Shown: positions 1-13,706 of the stretch, in pieces
Layout: each line of letters starts with the position of its first letter
How positions within the stretch are numbered: the stretch's first letter is position 1
Assembly (NCBI RefSeq): GCF_024713945.1
Contig: NC_134683.1
Coordinates: forward strand, 3,659,501 to 3,723,500
Direction of reading: 5' to 3'
Source: Dermatophagoides farinae
Taxonomy: Eukaryota > Arthropoda > Arachnida > Sarcoptiformes > Pyroglyphidae
Length of the DNA: 64,000 bases
Made by a program: the position numbers and the translations under genes
The notes under the pieces: generated by a model
Databases searched by the model: none
The model's input: only the letters and a program-made list of their open reading frames with translations
What the model was told of the DNA's origin: nothing

Positions 1-179
1 GATGATGTTTTAAATTTAATTGTCAATTAGTCATTGGTAAAATAGTATTGAAAATTTAAAACAAAACCAAAACCAAAACCAAAAAATCACGTCAAGTTGT
101 AATCGAAACTAATAAAGTGATTCAAATTCGAAAAAAAAATTTTTTTTTTCTTCAAATCAAACAACGATGACATGACCAT

Positions 180-210
<31 letters not shown>

Positions 211-529
211 ACACAACATTCGAATATAAATATCAATTTCGAATTTGTATGGTTGCCATTTGACAATTTTTTCTCTTTACAATCTTCACAATATTTTTTT
301 TTTCATCAAATTTTTGATTATTAAAAAGTTATAGAAAATCGTTTTTGTTGAAATTTTTTTTTGTTAATTTTTTTATTATTATTATAATTTCATCCATGTA
401 TCTGTTCGTTATGTTAGCTTTATTTTGATGACAACTGTGTTTGTCTGTGTGTGTATGTGTGTGTTTATGCATGTATGTATTGACAAAATTTTTAACGATA
501 GAATTGATTTTGAACAAAATAAAAAAAAA
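1..529. other. 5' flank of the Bicaudal-C-like gene
   Basis: No convincing coding sequence is seen. The stretch holds A and T runs, an (AC)11 microsatellite at 187-208 and a TG-rich patch near 437-475. An open frame continues upstream of the chosen start at 530 as far as 425, but its translation is a repetitive Cys/Val/Met string from the TG repeat, so it is probably 5' UTR or promoter. Confidence 0.6.
187..208. repeat. (AC)11 microsatellite
   Basis: Perfect AC dinucleotide run upstream of the first gene. Confidence 0.9.
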
Positions 530-2807
530 ATGATGATGGAATCAAGATCCACCATATTGCAACATCAACAACAACAACAACAACAACCAATGCCGACAAC
601 ATCATCTATTTCATCATCGATGCTTGTTGGTAGTAAATCTAATTCATCATCATTGATTACGACGACAATGATAACCGATTCTTCACCAAATACAAGCAAT
701 AGTAGTAGTAGTAGTAGTAGTAATGGTAGTTTAGAATCGGATTCATTATTCTATGAAAAAGATCTTAAAGTGGACAAAAAAATATTGGCTATCATGAATC
801 AAGGTAAGACCCATAATGTTGTGATTTATATATTTGAATTAATTTTGCATCCGAAATTATACAATCAGGTGGCAATGACTATCATCCATCATTGAGCCAA
901 TTTCTATCTCGTATATCGATTGAAACAAATTGCCATGTAGATGTATCGAATTCATTAAGAGATCGACAAGGTAATGAAATACCGGTGCTAAAAGTAAGAG
1001 CGTGCAGTCAAAAAAGTTTAGAGGTTGCATCAGCTCTTATTATGGAACGACTGGATCCTCATCGTGACAAAATGACATTCAATATCGACGTGCCCTATAA
1101 TGACCATTCATATATCATTGGTAAAGATGGTACCCGTATTAAACAATTATCTCGTATGACTGGTTGCCATATTCATTTACCTGATTGTAATAAAACTAGC
1201 AATAAAAAATCGAATAAATTATCGATTGCTGGTACGGATTTTACAGCCATTGATAAAGCTCGTGATCAGATTCGAAAATCATTACCATTGAATATTGGAT
1301 TCAAAGCACAGATCAAATCCGGTAAATTTGTCATTATTGATACGGCAAGCGCCGAAGTACAGGCTGTAAAACGAAAATATCGTGTTGATGTAACATTCAC
1401 AAATGTTATTGCCGATACTCGTAATCCAGAAGTGACAATCAATGTTAAAGGTGGACGTGCACAACTGGAAGAAATTGAATCTGCCACTCGTGAACTGTAT
1501 CAATTTGTTACTGAAGAAAAATTGACCAATGATTCACATGTAATGTTTGCAATAACAATTGATGTAAGCCATTCACATCATCAATATGTGAAGGGAAAGA
1601 ATAATTGCAATCTTAAAGTTATACATCAACGTTCCGGTGCCATGATAATATTTCCATCACATGAATCCAATTGTAACCAGGTAATAATACAAAGTAGAAA
1701 TCTTCTATCAACCGTAATGGGATGGCAAGAATTGATGGGCTATCTGCCATTATTATTGTCATTTGATATTAATTTCGATATTAATGGCCATCAATCACAA
1801 TTACAAAAATTGGAAAAAGAATTTGGTGTTGGTATTCGTACACGTGAAAAATTATCGGGCCATGTTTATACGGTTCTGATTAAAACTCAGGAACGTCATT
1901 CGACTTATTTACAGGAGATCCGACAAAGAATCTTGAATTTTAAGTATATGAATGAAAACAATTTAATCAACGAAAACAAAGCCGTCTTGACATTAGCGAC
2001 TATTGATCATCATCATCATCAACAAAAACAACAACAGCAGCAGCAACAACAACAACAACAACAACAAGAATTAGCTGCCAGTATGGCTTTGATGAATTTC
2101 GCCGCTACTTATCGTAATTCATTTCCACCAAATGTTCTACAACCAATGATTGACAATAATCTGAAATCGATCAAATCTAATCATTCGAATTGCCAATCAG
2201 TCAATAGCAATGGTTTTCATGATCAATCTCCGAGTTGTTCACTTTGTCAAACCGTAAGTAAATCGATTGTAAATTTATGTGATTAACATATTCATTGTTT
2301 TAGAGTTGTCTAAATGGATTTTTGAGCAACGATACAAGTCTGACATCATTGAATGATTCATTACCGTTTTGTTCATCATCATCAACATCATCTTTTAATC
2401 CATTTAATTTTCGTGAAAATTTTGAACTTACTACCGGTCAATCGAATGCTTTTGGTAATAAATTGAATACATTTAATAATCAGATGTGTAATGGTCTTTC
2501 GAATGGCGGTAATCTACATACAACAACGAATAATAATGGTCATCAATCATCATCATTATCGGGATTCGTCAACGGTACAATTGGAACATCATCATCGACA
2601 AATCATAATTCATCATGGCCATCATTGGTAACAACAAATGGTATTGGCAACAACAATAATCATATTCACCAAAATAATGATCATCATCATAATAATAATA
2701 ATAATGATTATTATTATAATCAATTACAATCAAATTTTTTAAAATGTTCAACATATGATGAAACGGCAAGCCAAATGAAAAGTTATTCAAGTGTTTTTAA
2801 ATATTGA
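530..2807 (+). CDS. BicC: Bicaudal-C-like KH-domain RNA-binding protein, without SAM domain
   Basis: Three exons are seen: 530-803, 869-2253 and 2304-2807, with 65 and 50 nt introns in phases 1 and 0, giving 720 aa. The start is the Met-Met-Met at 530; the upstream in-frame extension is repeat-derived. The KH array occupies about residues 80-480. One module keeps a proper GxxG loop (IIGKDGTRIKQL, followed by GCHIHLPD, close to the BicC family IGKGGNNIKKV...GCHIHFPD). The equivalent loop of the next module reads GKNN, and the first module has no GxxG, as in known BicC proteins. A polyGln run lies near 2025-2070. The C-terminal third is Asn/Ser/His-rich and low complexity. BicC proteins bind mRNA and recruit deadenylation machinery; the usual C-terminal SAM domain is not found here. 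The KH identity is strong; one-to-one orthology with BicC rather than another multi-KH protein is likely but inferred. Confidence 0.82.
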
Positions 2808-3352
2808 TTATTGAAATCGAACCATTTCATTACTACAAATGGGTAACAATTGGTAAATTTTTGAATATATCTATCTAAGGTGTGCCGATATGAATTGTGA
2901 ATGCCAATAATGATGATCCATGATATACAATGACATTTGTTATCAATATTTTTTCAAAATTTCTTTTTTTTTGGCAATATGAATGTTGTATTTTATAATA
3001 ATTTCTATCAACAAACAAAAAAAAAACAAAAATCATTTTGGATGAATGAATGAATGAATATATGAATCACAACACATCCATATAATAACTGTGAGTTCCT
3101 TTGATATATTTATAGATTTTTATTGTTATTGAACAAAAAAAAAAATTTTCTGTTATATTCAATTATTTTGAATTTTCAATAATAAACGTTTGAATGTTTG
3201 AATCACACTTTGTGTGAATACGATTATTTGTATTTTTGAACGATGTGAAAAATAGATTACCTTTTTCTATAAATAAATTTCATTATTATTGAAATCCATC
3301 ATATTTTACACACAGATGTTTTTTTTCAAATTCTGTACATTTTTTTTCCCAA
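2808..3352. other. Shared 3' region between convergent genes
   Basis: The 545 bases between the stop of the BicC-like gene and the stop of the cadherin gene hold AT-rich UTR-like sequence. An AATAAA hexamer on the + strand at 3181-3186 could end the BicC-like transcript. No SAM-coding exon is visible here. Confidence 0.6.
3181..3186 (+). terminator. Candidate poly(A) signal of the BicC-like gene
   Basis: AATAAA 374 nt after the stop codon at 2807. The hexamer is common in AT-rich DNA, so support is only positional. Confidence 0.4.
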
Positions 3353-6300
3353 TTAAATATGCATTATTGTTTGATTTGATTCAGATGATGAAATATTTTC
3401 TCGATGTTCAATACCATCATAAGCAATGGAAAATATACTACGTCTATGCATTGTTTGTGGACAAATCTGTAACATATCCGTGCCAATCATTCGATTTGTT
3501 GATGATTTATTTAGATTACTTGCCTGTTTATTTAATTGTGCAAATTTTGTACTTTGATTGATGGCCAAATCAATATTTGATTGATTTTTACCCTCTTGTT
3601 GTTCGATCGTTTCATATGGCCTAACGGAATTTTTTTTCCTTGGAAACAGACGATGATGTTCCACTTTAGTCGCACCATTTTCCAGATTTAAAATGTCCAC
3701 TTGTCGTGAATGTTCTGGTTGTTGTTGTTGTTGCTGTTGATTTGGCTTAGGTCTTATGATTTTCTTACTGATACAATATGACATTGTACGTGGTGTATTT
3801 GAATATTTTTTTTCTTCTTTAATCTCATATTCAACATCTCCATCTTCGCCTTGAAGTTTTTGTTCCAATGCTTGAAACCAATCATTATCATGATGTCCAT
3901 AACTTACAATGGATGATTCTTGTTTAGCCAGTTGTTTTGAATGTTGTTGTTGTTGCTGCTGTTGCTGTTGCTGATTTGAAATAGTCATTACTTTACTTTC
4001 ATTTCGTTGTTTTCGATGTTGACTAACATGATGACGTTGATTTGGATGATTTTCGGTCATTCGTCGTTTTCGTTTCTGATATTTATCGCTACTGTTATGA
4101 TTTTGTAGGAACCAGATATTTTTCCAATCAAATAATGTTTCGGAATCCCTTCAATATCAAGTAATTAGCTATAAACAGAATAAAATTACTTTCAAATTGC
4201 TTACCCTTTGCTCCAACAATAACAACAACAAAGAAAACAAAGAAAAATGAGAAACATAAGAATCAAGGCCAATAGAAAATACATGAGAAAGTTTAAAAAT
4301 CCAACAGTGGACGAAGTCCGTACAACTAATGGATCACTATTTTCCTGGCCTTGTTCATCAGATTGTTCATCATTGTAATCAGCCACATCTTGATGACTAT
4401 TTGATTCGGTTATTCGATCTCTTGAAATTTTCGATGATGATGATGATGATGAGGAACTGGAATCCACTTCATGATGATGAGTTCTACTGATGAATGTATG
4501 CTGTTGTTGTTCATTGATATTTTTACTTGTTACAACTGGAACAGTAACTGGAATATTAGTGGCATGGATAGATGGAATTGTTGATGATGATGATGATAAG
4601 TTTGGTCGTAAAACTAATGTTGGTGTTTGAGGTGGAATATAGAACAAGTTTTTATATGCTGATGCTAGATTGTCAAGATCGACTATTGAAGAAATAAAGA
4701 TTAATTAATTAATGAACCAGAATAAAAGTATTACGATAAAAAAACCTCATAAATGACTTACTAATATTTTCATTTTGATAACGGACCATTGTAACAATTT
4801 TTATTGGTTCATTGGGCGTTTCAGGTGAACGTAACTCTTTCACTGTTACGTTACCACCGGTAATTAAGCTCAAAGATCTTTATAGGTAGAAACGGAAAAA
4901 ATTTTTAAAAACTTTTTAAAAAATAAAAATCATGGTCATACTTTTCTAACGAACTGTTTCCATTACGAATATCGAGTATTTTATTCGTGGAAAACAATGT
5001 TGGCAGATATGTTGGCGTATTCTGCAAAAAAAGACAAGAATTTAATTTATATCAAAAGCTAATCGAAAACAATCAATATACCAGAACATAGATGAAAACT
5101 TTGACCAACGATGACAATTGTGGAATACCAAAATCATATGCACGAACAGTCAAACTTATTAAGCTTGGAATGGCATTCAATGTGGATGATCGTTGATCAT
5201 GAACATCGTATTTTGTAAGTTTTATACCGCCACTTTGTCGATCAATTTCGAACATATTTTCAAAATTTCCCTGTAAAATTTCATAGTTCACCATACTGTT
5301 GGTTGTATTTATTTGATCAATATCTATTGCTGAAAAAAACAAGATTTATCAATCATGAAAAATTAATTTAAATTCTTACCATCTAATTTTAATGGATGAA
5401 TAAATTCCTTGAGATCATTTTTAAGAATTCCCACATAATATGGCTGTAAAAATAATGGTTGATTGTCTACATTGTTGTGAAATAAAAATGAATGAATTGC
5501 AAACTTTAGATTAAATCAAATTCGTTTTTTACCATTGACATCTAAAATTTGTAAATATAATTCGGTAGTATTACGATTTCCTTGGCCATTGTTATCACGT
5601 GCTTCGATTGTTAGAAAAATTTCTTCCATACTTTCACGATCGATATCATGATTGTTGCTAATCAAAATGATTGTCCCGGTTACAGGATCAATCTTGAAAC
5701 TTTATAAAGAAAAAATGTGGCCAAATTAAAATTCAGGAAATTATTCCATGATTTTACTCACTTCTGTGCAAAAGGACCACGTATTTCAGTAAAACGAATG
5801 CGGCCAAAATCACCAGTATCTTTATCAGTGGCCGATAAAGTGGTCACAGTGGTTCCTTCTACAGCATTTTCCAACATTGAACTATAGTATCTATTTTGTG
5901 TGAATTCGGGATAATTATCTGAAAAAAATATGAAAATCAAAACCGTCACTTGAGTAACAATACCATAGAATAGAATACCATTAATATCGTTGATAAAAAT
6001 TGTGCATGTTACATTCGATGAAAGAGGCTGTTCTTCGGATGTATCTTGTACGCTAAGATGAATGCTTAGATTATGATATTTTTCATAATCCAATGAATTA
6101 GAATCATTAACCAACAATGTAAATGTAAGATTTTTATAGCCAATCATTGGTGATATGATGAATGTATTTGTAGGATCATAAGCTCGAAGAACAAACGTTC
6201 CATTGAAACCATAATCTGGATCCGATACCATTGGATTGTGGCCATTTGATGATGACCAACGAACTGAAGTCAAATATGGACTATGTTCATCAATGTTGGC

Positions 6301-8080
6301 TATAAATTGTGGCTGTGAAAAATGAGGTTTTCGATTATTCAAATTGAATATGATTATCAGATGTGATTGAGATGATGTGGATGATGAATTATTATTTTCG
6401 GCCAAATTATTTGGCAATAAACTTTGTTTTACAATTTCATTGGCTTCAATCATTAACGTTATCGGTGTTCGTATATCATATAATTCATTCAATTCATCGA
6501 AAGATAATGGCGTTGATATGGTTCCATTGGAATTGATTTTAAAAAATCTATCATTTGGTTCTATTTAAAAAAAAACATGATAATTATTCATGAGGAAAAA
6601 AAATCCAAATAATTTCCATACTTTTTATCTGATAGATTAAATCTCGTTTGTCGATGACATCACCATCTTGAGCTTGAACAATAAACAGAGTTTGATTCTG
6701 AAATTGGAAAAAAAAATTTTTATTCAAAAATTAACATTAAAAACATTCCATTTCATCATTGTCGACATCTACCGGACGATACGAAGCATTGATATGAGTG
6801 GTTTGTGGCAAATTTTCAAATTTCGGTGCTGTATCCTGTACATCTTTGACCACAATAGTCAAATGTGTTTGATGTACATTTCTTGTGTCGATATCTTGTC
6901 TAGTTTTACCATTCTTTAGAGAGAGAGAGAGAGAAAAAAAAATCAGAACCAAAGTAATACCATCTATAAATAAAACTTACTAAAGCTAATATGGTTAAAA
7001 TGTAAAGATTTTGTTGTTCATAATCCAATGGTTTTAATATGGTAATTTCAGCTATAGTAATACCACGAGGACCAAATATATAACGGAAATGAAAAATATT
7101 TCCATCCTCCTGTCCAAAAATAAAAATCATATCAAAAATAACTTAAATTAATTTTTTTTCGTTTGAACTAACCAATAATTCGAACGTGACCGGAAGTTCA
7201 CTTGATTCTTGTTCATGGGCTTTAATTATGGCAATCGAATTGTTGAGCGATACATTCTGAGTTAATGGCAAAAAAAAAATAAAATAAACAAAATTGACTA
7301 TATCAAATTATGCTGAACAAGGAGAATGAACCAAAAAAAAAATCACCTCAAACACATAAATTGGATCGTTATCGATGACAAATGGAATAAGTTCTTCGGC
7401 GGCAATTCCATCAATATCGGTTGCAATTAAACGTGATTCAATATATGTTGATTCATCACCACTATTCGCATAGATTGTTAGATTATATTCAGAATCTTTC
7501 TGTTTGAGACAACAAATGAACAAAAGAAGAAAAAATGAATACGAATCGAATGAATGTGGATCGATAAAGTTTCATCATTGAACACAAAACACAAAAAGAG
7601 AGAGAGACAAAGACAATGGTACATACATTCAATGGACACAAAAGAATAACATTTGCTTCGTTTGGATTAATCTTATCGAAACGTATCAATGTTTTTCCAT
7701 AATCTTCAAGAACGTCTTTACAAAACGGGTGACGAAAAAAAAATTCAAATTCAAAACGTCTAACACCACTACTTACCAAAAATAATATCATCATTATCGG
7801 CATTGCTGGCTTTGATTCTTGAGTGACCAAACAAACAAACAAACAAACAAACGAATGAATTGAATTTCCGGATAAATTAACATCACTTTACCAATTACCT
7901 GTAAACAATGGTACCCGGTTCGGTTGTATATGGAATTTTTAATATACGCATTATATGTGAATAATGTATGATCGGTGGATATGCAATGGTTGATTCGATT
8001 GAAATAAAAATTATCGTAATGAATAATATGGCCGAATAGATCACAATAGTTGATAATAATGATGAATAATGTGAATCCAT
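3353..8080 (-). CDS. Non-classical transmembrane cadherin
   Basis: Seventeen exons were joined by GT-AG ends: 8080-7899, 7817-7777, 7715-7627, 7499-7347, 7256-7173, 7109-6981, 6913-6773, 6697-6622, 6560-5979, 5918-5762, 5699-5533, 5466-5380, 5329-5082, 5021-4942, 4877-4762, 4682-4205 and 4148-3353. They total 3606 nt, a whole number of codons (1201 aa). An in-frame Met at 8122 would add 14 residues. The N-terminus is a hydrophobic signal peptide, then EPGTIVYR. Cadherin repeats are recognised by calcium-site motifs such as VQDTAPKF, AQDGDVIDKRD, NDNYPEF, SATDKDTGDFGRIRF and LDVNGNQ-type linkers. A single membrane segment rich in Leu, Ile, Phe and Cys is coded near 4210-4320, followed by a tail of about 270 residues with two polyGln tracts. 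The VQDT-P-F linkers recall Cad74A/86C/87A/99C-type invertebrate cadherins, which are usually 1700-2000 aa, so this one is short. No catenin-binding region is apparent. Subfamily is not resolved. Confidence 0.85.
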
Positions 8081-8122
8081 AATCAAAAATTCGAATATAA
8101 GTTGAAATAGTGAAATAATCAA

Positions 8123-9490
8123 TAATAATTTTCGAAACTATACTATTCATCTAATCGATCGATCTTGTATCGATTCTTTGTCGATTTCATAATTTTCATT
8201 TTTTTTCACAATTCAAACTTGGCCTTAATACCACATATAACAAACAAACAAAAAAATATTCTGTGCGTTTATGTTTTCGTGTGTGTGTTTGTGTGTGTGT
8301 TTGGCAGCGAATAAAGTTTGAAACAGAATAAATTCTTGTTGTTTTATTTTTTTTTATTGTGTTTGTGGAACACTATTTGATCGACTGACTGACTGACTGA
8401 ATATTTGACAAGGTAATTGTATATCCCAAATGATGATCAACTGAACTAGATACCATCACAGAATATTTTCATATTTGCCCTAGAATATTCAGATTGACTA
8501 CCCGCTGGTTGGCTGTTGTATTGGTGGTGGCTACTGGCAACCGATCAGAAAAAAAATGTATTATTTTTTTTTTTTGCTTTGTTACCGTATTATAGGCAAG
8601 TTGGCTACTGAAATTATTTAATGATTCATACCTGAAAAAAAATGTCAAAATTATTATGATTGCCATTCATAATGGAAATTTGTGCCAAAACGAATAACGA
8701 ATAATTATAAATCGGGCCATTGGCCATTTTATATGTTTTCTGCTTGTTTGTTAATATATAACCAGAAAAAGTCGACCCGAATTATTTGGAGATTGACCAT
8801 TTGGTGACGAATTTCACCAAATCTAGATTTTTATTTCTTGTTTTTGTTTTGTCACTAATGAAATACGACAAACCAAAAAAAAATCTGGGTCATTTTTATA
8901 CCTGGTACGTGTTATCAGCCAAAAAAACCAAAAAAAACCAATTTTTTTGGCTTGGGTCAATCATCTTTCGGTTATTATCTTGGTTCGATTATCATCATCA
9001 TCATAAAAATCATCGAACCAAATCTTTTGAACCCTTCGATTCGGAAATTAGATTTCAAAATCGAATATGATCACGTTCGCATATCAATAAAAAAAAGAAC
9101 ATCAAAAACAACAACAAAAAAAATTGGTACTCAATTTGCTTTTATTTGTATATATATTCGATATATAATGGTAAAGAAGAAGAAGACAAAAGAAAAAATT
9201 CATTTAAAACATCAAAAAGGAACGAACGAAACAAGAAAAAAAAATTTTAAATCACCTACAAAATTTAAAAAAAAGAAAGATATTTTGAGCAATAGTTTTT
9301 GGTTAGGATTGTTGAATAGATAGATAGAAAAAAATGAAGAACCTGGAAAAAGGGATAGGAAGGTTCTGTTGTTTTTGTTGTTGTTGTTCAAGCTCGAAAC
9401 CGGGATATCGTTTTTTTTCTGAGATGAATATTGTTCTGTCGTTGACTGAGCATCATAATATGAATGATGATGATGATGTAAGTAGATCGA

Positions 9491-9526
<36 letters not shown>

Positions 9527-9680
9527 TTGTCGATTGATAATAAATCATCACAAGAAAAAATAATTAATTTTAAACTGCCAAATACCAAAAAAAAATTGAC
9601 AATGATTATATATGAATGAAATGATGATCGATGTATGTTTGTGAATCATTCCCGTAATAAATTGTTTTTTTTTTGGCACT
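8123..9680. other. Intergenic stretch between cadherin 5' end and tolloid 3' end
   Basis: AT-rich sequence with TG repeats near 8279-8302, T and A homopolymers, and a 30-nt T run at 9496-9525. Open frames here are short and repeat-derived. It probably holds the cadherin promoter and the tolloid 3' UTR. Nothing further can be supported. Confidence 0.5.
9496..9525. repeat. Poly-T run (30 nt)
   Basis: Uninterrupted T run. It could be the A tail of an old retroposed sequence on the - strand, but no element body or target duplication is visible. Confidence 0.85.
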
Positions 9681-12600
9681 CTATACGTAAAATTTTCTTC
9701 GATGAGGTTGTTGTGGATTTCGATGATAATGATGATTATTATTATGATTATGATGTCGATGATGATAACGAGGAATTGTTGAATGATGTATAGATAATGA
9801 TGATGATGACGGCATTGGTGATTGTGATGGTGATGGTTGTGGATAAAAAAATTTCGAAATCAATTGATTTTCCAATTGTTTACGTTCTTGTTGATTAATA
9901 AATTGTTCCTGTTCATCAGCTTCAACAGATGAATATATTAATGTAAATCCTTTATTATGGATTGAATCATCTGTACGAAAACGTATTAGTAATGAATCAC
10001 CTGATGAGATCATATCGTTTGGCATCTAAAATTATTAATAATTAATAAAATGGTCAATTTTTTTTTGTTTTGATTTTTGCAAGAATAAATTACTATATAC
10101 TACCTGATTACCACAGAAACGTCCTAATGATGGTGCAGTATCATCACCACCATCAAATATTTCAACAAAATCATATGAACAATTATTTTCATGTTCCAAT
10201 TCGAATGTAACAAATTTTAGATAAACTTTTTTATCATGTCCAGCCGTTACTAGATGCCAATCACAATCTTCTTTTTTATCATAATTTGCATCACCAAATT
10301 TAAAATGTGAATACAAATGTTCAAATGATCCTGTTGCTAATAATCGTCCACCACATACTATAGTGAGAAAAAAAAATAGTGAGATAAATTTTAATAATTG
10401 ATCGACTATAATTTTACAGCAACATACCTGTATAGTATCTTGCTTTAAAACCTTTTCGTTGGACGGATGCATCAGTTTTAAATACCATTAATGCCTTGTT
10501 AGATGATGATACTAATGGATGTGGTTCTTTACTACCACAGAATCTACCCAATGTTTGTCCAGAAGGTGTATCACCATCATAAATGGCAACAAAATCATAT
10601 GCACATTCTTGTTGTGGTTCAAGTTCAAAATCTTCAAATACAATTTTAATACGATGTCCAAGTGTTGCAATAAATAGCCATGTACAATCTTTTTTACTTG
10701 GATATTCTTCCGGATATTGTGGACTAACAATCTCAGCATTCGAACTAGTTATCTGATATGAACAGCTACCTTCTTTACAATCATGTTTATTTTCATGTAA
10801 AACATAACCACTATTACATTCACAGACATATGATCCGATTTTATTTCGACAAACATGTTGACAACCACCATTGTTGATGACACATTCATCCAGATCTATC
10901 AATTAATCAGTTAAAAAAATGAATTTTAGTTTTAAAGAAAATTGTAATTAAAAAAAAACTTTGTTTACCAGTGAAAAAATGCAAATGAAAACCACCACGT
11001 TGTACGGAATTATCCGATGTAAATGCCATAAGAAGATTATGTCCTTGTGATGTTATGATCGGTGGTAGACGTGATCCACAGAATATTCCATGTGGGCTAT
11101 AATGATCGTTCAGTTTGCTTTTGATATCCAATTTATCATATTCACAATCTTGCTAATCGAAAAAGAAAAGAAAAAATAATTAATGAAACAAAACAAAACA
11201 AAAAATGAGACAATTATTCACCAACATTGTTGCCTTCCAAATCGAAAAATGTAAAATTCAATAAGATTCGAAATCCTTCGGGCGCAACAATTTTCCATAT
11301 ACAATTCTTATTCGGTGGATATAGATCAGGAAATGATGGTGATGATATTGTTCCATTTGATGATTCAATAAGGCCACCACATGCATCTTCACATTTTTTA
11401 CCATCCGAATGTAATTCATAACCAATACGACATTCACAATGATAACCACCATATGTATTGATACATTCATGTTCACAACCATGATTTGAATCCAGACATT
11501 CATTCATTTCTTTGATGAATGTAGCGGAAAATCCAGCTTTACTTACGGATGAATCGGAAACAAATTTTACATATAAATGATTTGTCGACGAACGTATATC
11601 GGCAGGTATTTTATGACCACAAAATCTGCCCAACATTGGGCTAGTATCAGTATAACCATCTTTGATTTCCAGATAATCATAAACACAATTATCATGATTT
11701 TCAATTTCAAATGATTGAAATTTCAATGCTACTTGATAGCCATCCGGTACGGTTATATGCCATATACATTCTTTATTTGGACGATATTCATCTGGATAAT
11801 AAGGACTTTGTAAATAGCCATTTTCGGCAACAATTTCACCACCACAAACGACTATAATGAAATGGATGGATGAATGGAAGAGAAAATGAAAACAAAAATT
11901 AACATAATGTTTGTTTCTGTGTGTGAGTGTGTATGCAAAAAAAACAACTTTCAATGAAAATGAATAAATTGAAAAAAACAAACAAACCTTCATAGGTGGC
12001 ATTGAAACCACGATGATTATGTTGATTAGGTGTAACCATATAGGTGATTAACATACGATGTCCTTGTGATATGATTGATGTTGGTATTTTACCGCTACCA
12101 CAATATTTACCAATTAATGGTGATTTAAACCAATAACCATCACGAATTTCGATATAACCATTTTCACATTTATTCGTTTCATAAATATCGATATCGGTAA
12201 TATTCAATATGATTTTCTCACCATGTGTTGCCGTTATACGCCATTCACAATATTCACCTTCAGGTGGTGGTGATGATTGTGGATAATTTGGTGATATAAT
12301 TTGTCCATATTCATCCTGTATGGTATGGCCACATTCTTTGTAATGAAAAATTATTTATTTAATCATTTCTATTTTAAAATTCCATCTAGACACACTTACT
12401 TGGACAACGATATAATAGTTTAGTTTGAGCAATATCACCCTGACTTAGCCGTATACGTTGACCAATTTCAGGCCTATTTGCTGGATCCATATCTCCTACT
12501 GCAGATAATTTCGGTAATATTGTATCCAGATGAATGCTTTTGGAGAATGTATTCCTTGAATAATGCATAATACTATCGAAATCATATTTGATACCCAATG

Positions 12601-13706
12601 AATTGACTTCATCTTCGGTCAGTTTGTTGAAATTATACTCCTGACCTTACCCACATGTACACGGACCATGTTCGATGGAATTGAATTGAAAATTGGAATT
12701 TATATAATTTAAAGAAATGAAAATAAAAAAGGAAAACATAAACAGAATTTTCGATTAGTGTACGATTCTCTCTTTCTCACTTGATTTATATTCTGTTTTG
12801 AAAATTCTAAAAAAAATGAGAAAAATCCAATGAACATACCAGGCATAATATTGTGATTCATAATGTGAACATTTTCGTCACGGTCGGGTCTGGTGTGTTC
12901 ATGCCAAAAACCTATAGGGATAAAAAAAAATTTTTTTTATTAGGCCAGAAAATTGCGGAAATCCTCCCTGGAAATATCTGGTGAAACTAACCTACAACAT
13001 GACCAAGTTCATGTACAACGATACCGAATTTATCACAATTTTTTCCAATCGAAATAGCTTGTGGTCCATTACCACGTTTTCCAACATATGAACAACAGCT
13101 TTGATTTGTTGATTCGATGTCGAATGAATAAATGAATTTTGAATCGAAAAAAAAATGAAAAAATTTCAAATAAAAGAAAGAAAAATCCAATAAATATAAA
13201 TAAACATACCCACAAGGACGTTCAGTAAATATAATATAATTAGGATGTTCAGCAGTACGTTCAACAAATTTAACGCACGTATTATTTTCCCAATGTTTCA
13301 TTGCTTGTTTGAATAGGGCACGATGATCGCCACTGAAATTGGATTCAATTTCATATGGAATGACACCATAATCCCAGAGACGTTCTAAACGTGCTGTCGC
13401 TGCACGTTTTGGTCGTTGTTGTCCAATAAAATTGATTGTCTGTTGTTCCAATGGTACATTACGTAATTGATATTTAAAATTATCTTCCTGTTCGATATAA
13501 TAGAATTCTGGTTGCTGTTGTTGCTGATGCCGCTGTTGTCGTTGTTGTGATGAATCGATAGTATCGATTATCGTTGCCGAATGTTTTATTCTTATTCTTG
13601 AACATTGAATATTCGTTGATGATAAACTTGTGATTATGATGATAATAATTAATATGATGATTTTCATTAATAATATCGATACAATTTTTTGATTTGGATC
13701 GATCAT
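9681..13706 (-). CDS. tld: Tolloid/BMP1-type astacin metalloprotease
   Basis: Ten exons: 13706-13210, 13098-12992, 12911-12840, 12645-12400, 12335-11988, 11851-11226, 11152-10969, 10895-10428, 10357-10104 and 10025-9681. They give 1048 aa, near the 1057 of fly tolloid. Order: hydrophobic signal; Gln-rich propeptide ending in a furin-like RPKR; astacin protease domain; then CUB1, CUB2, EGF1, CUB3, EGF2, CUB4 and CUB5, the exact tolloid plan. The zinc motif [12 protein letters not shown] is made by joining exons 2 and 3, and the Met-turn SIMHY follows in exon 4. The Cys-rich CGCCSYVG loop spans the exon 1-2 junction. Both EGF modules have the calcium-binding start ([10 protein letters not shown] and [11 protein letters not shown]). 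Family members act outside the cell, cutting chordin/Sog, procollagen and pro-TGF-beta ligands. The C-terminus is a His/Asn/Ser/Pro-rich tail. One donor (GTTGG at 11225-11221) is weak but is the only join that restores the CUB3 frame. Orthology to fly tld versus tok cannot be separated. Confidence 0.93.

Noticed and set aside
9496-9525. Poly-T run as the tail of a SINE or LINE insertion
   Set aside because: No element body, promoter boxes or target-site duplication could be seen. Similar homopolymers are common throughout the window.
8786-9537. Lys/Thr-rich open frames between cadherin and tolloid
   Set aside because: A-rich repeat translation. No start context, splice pattern or homology.
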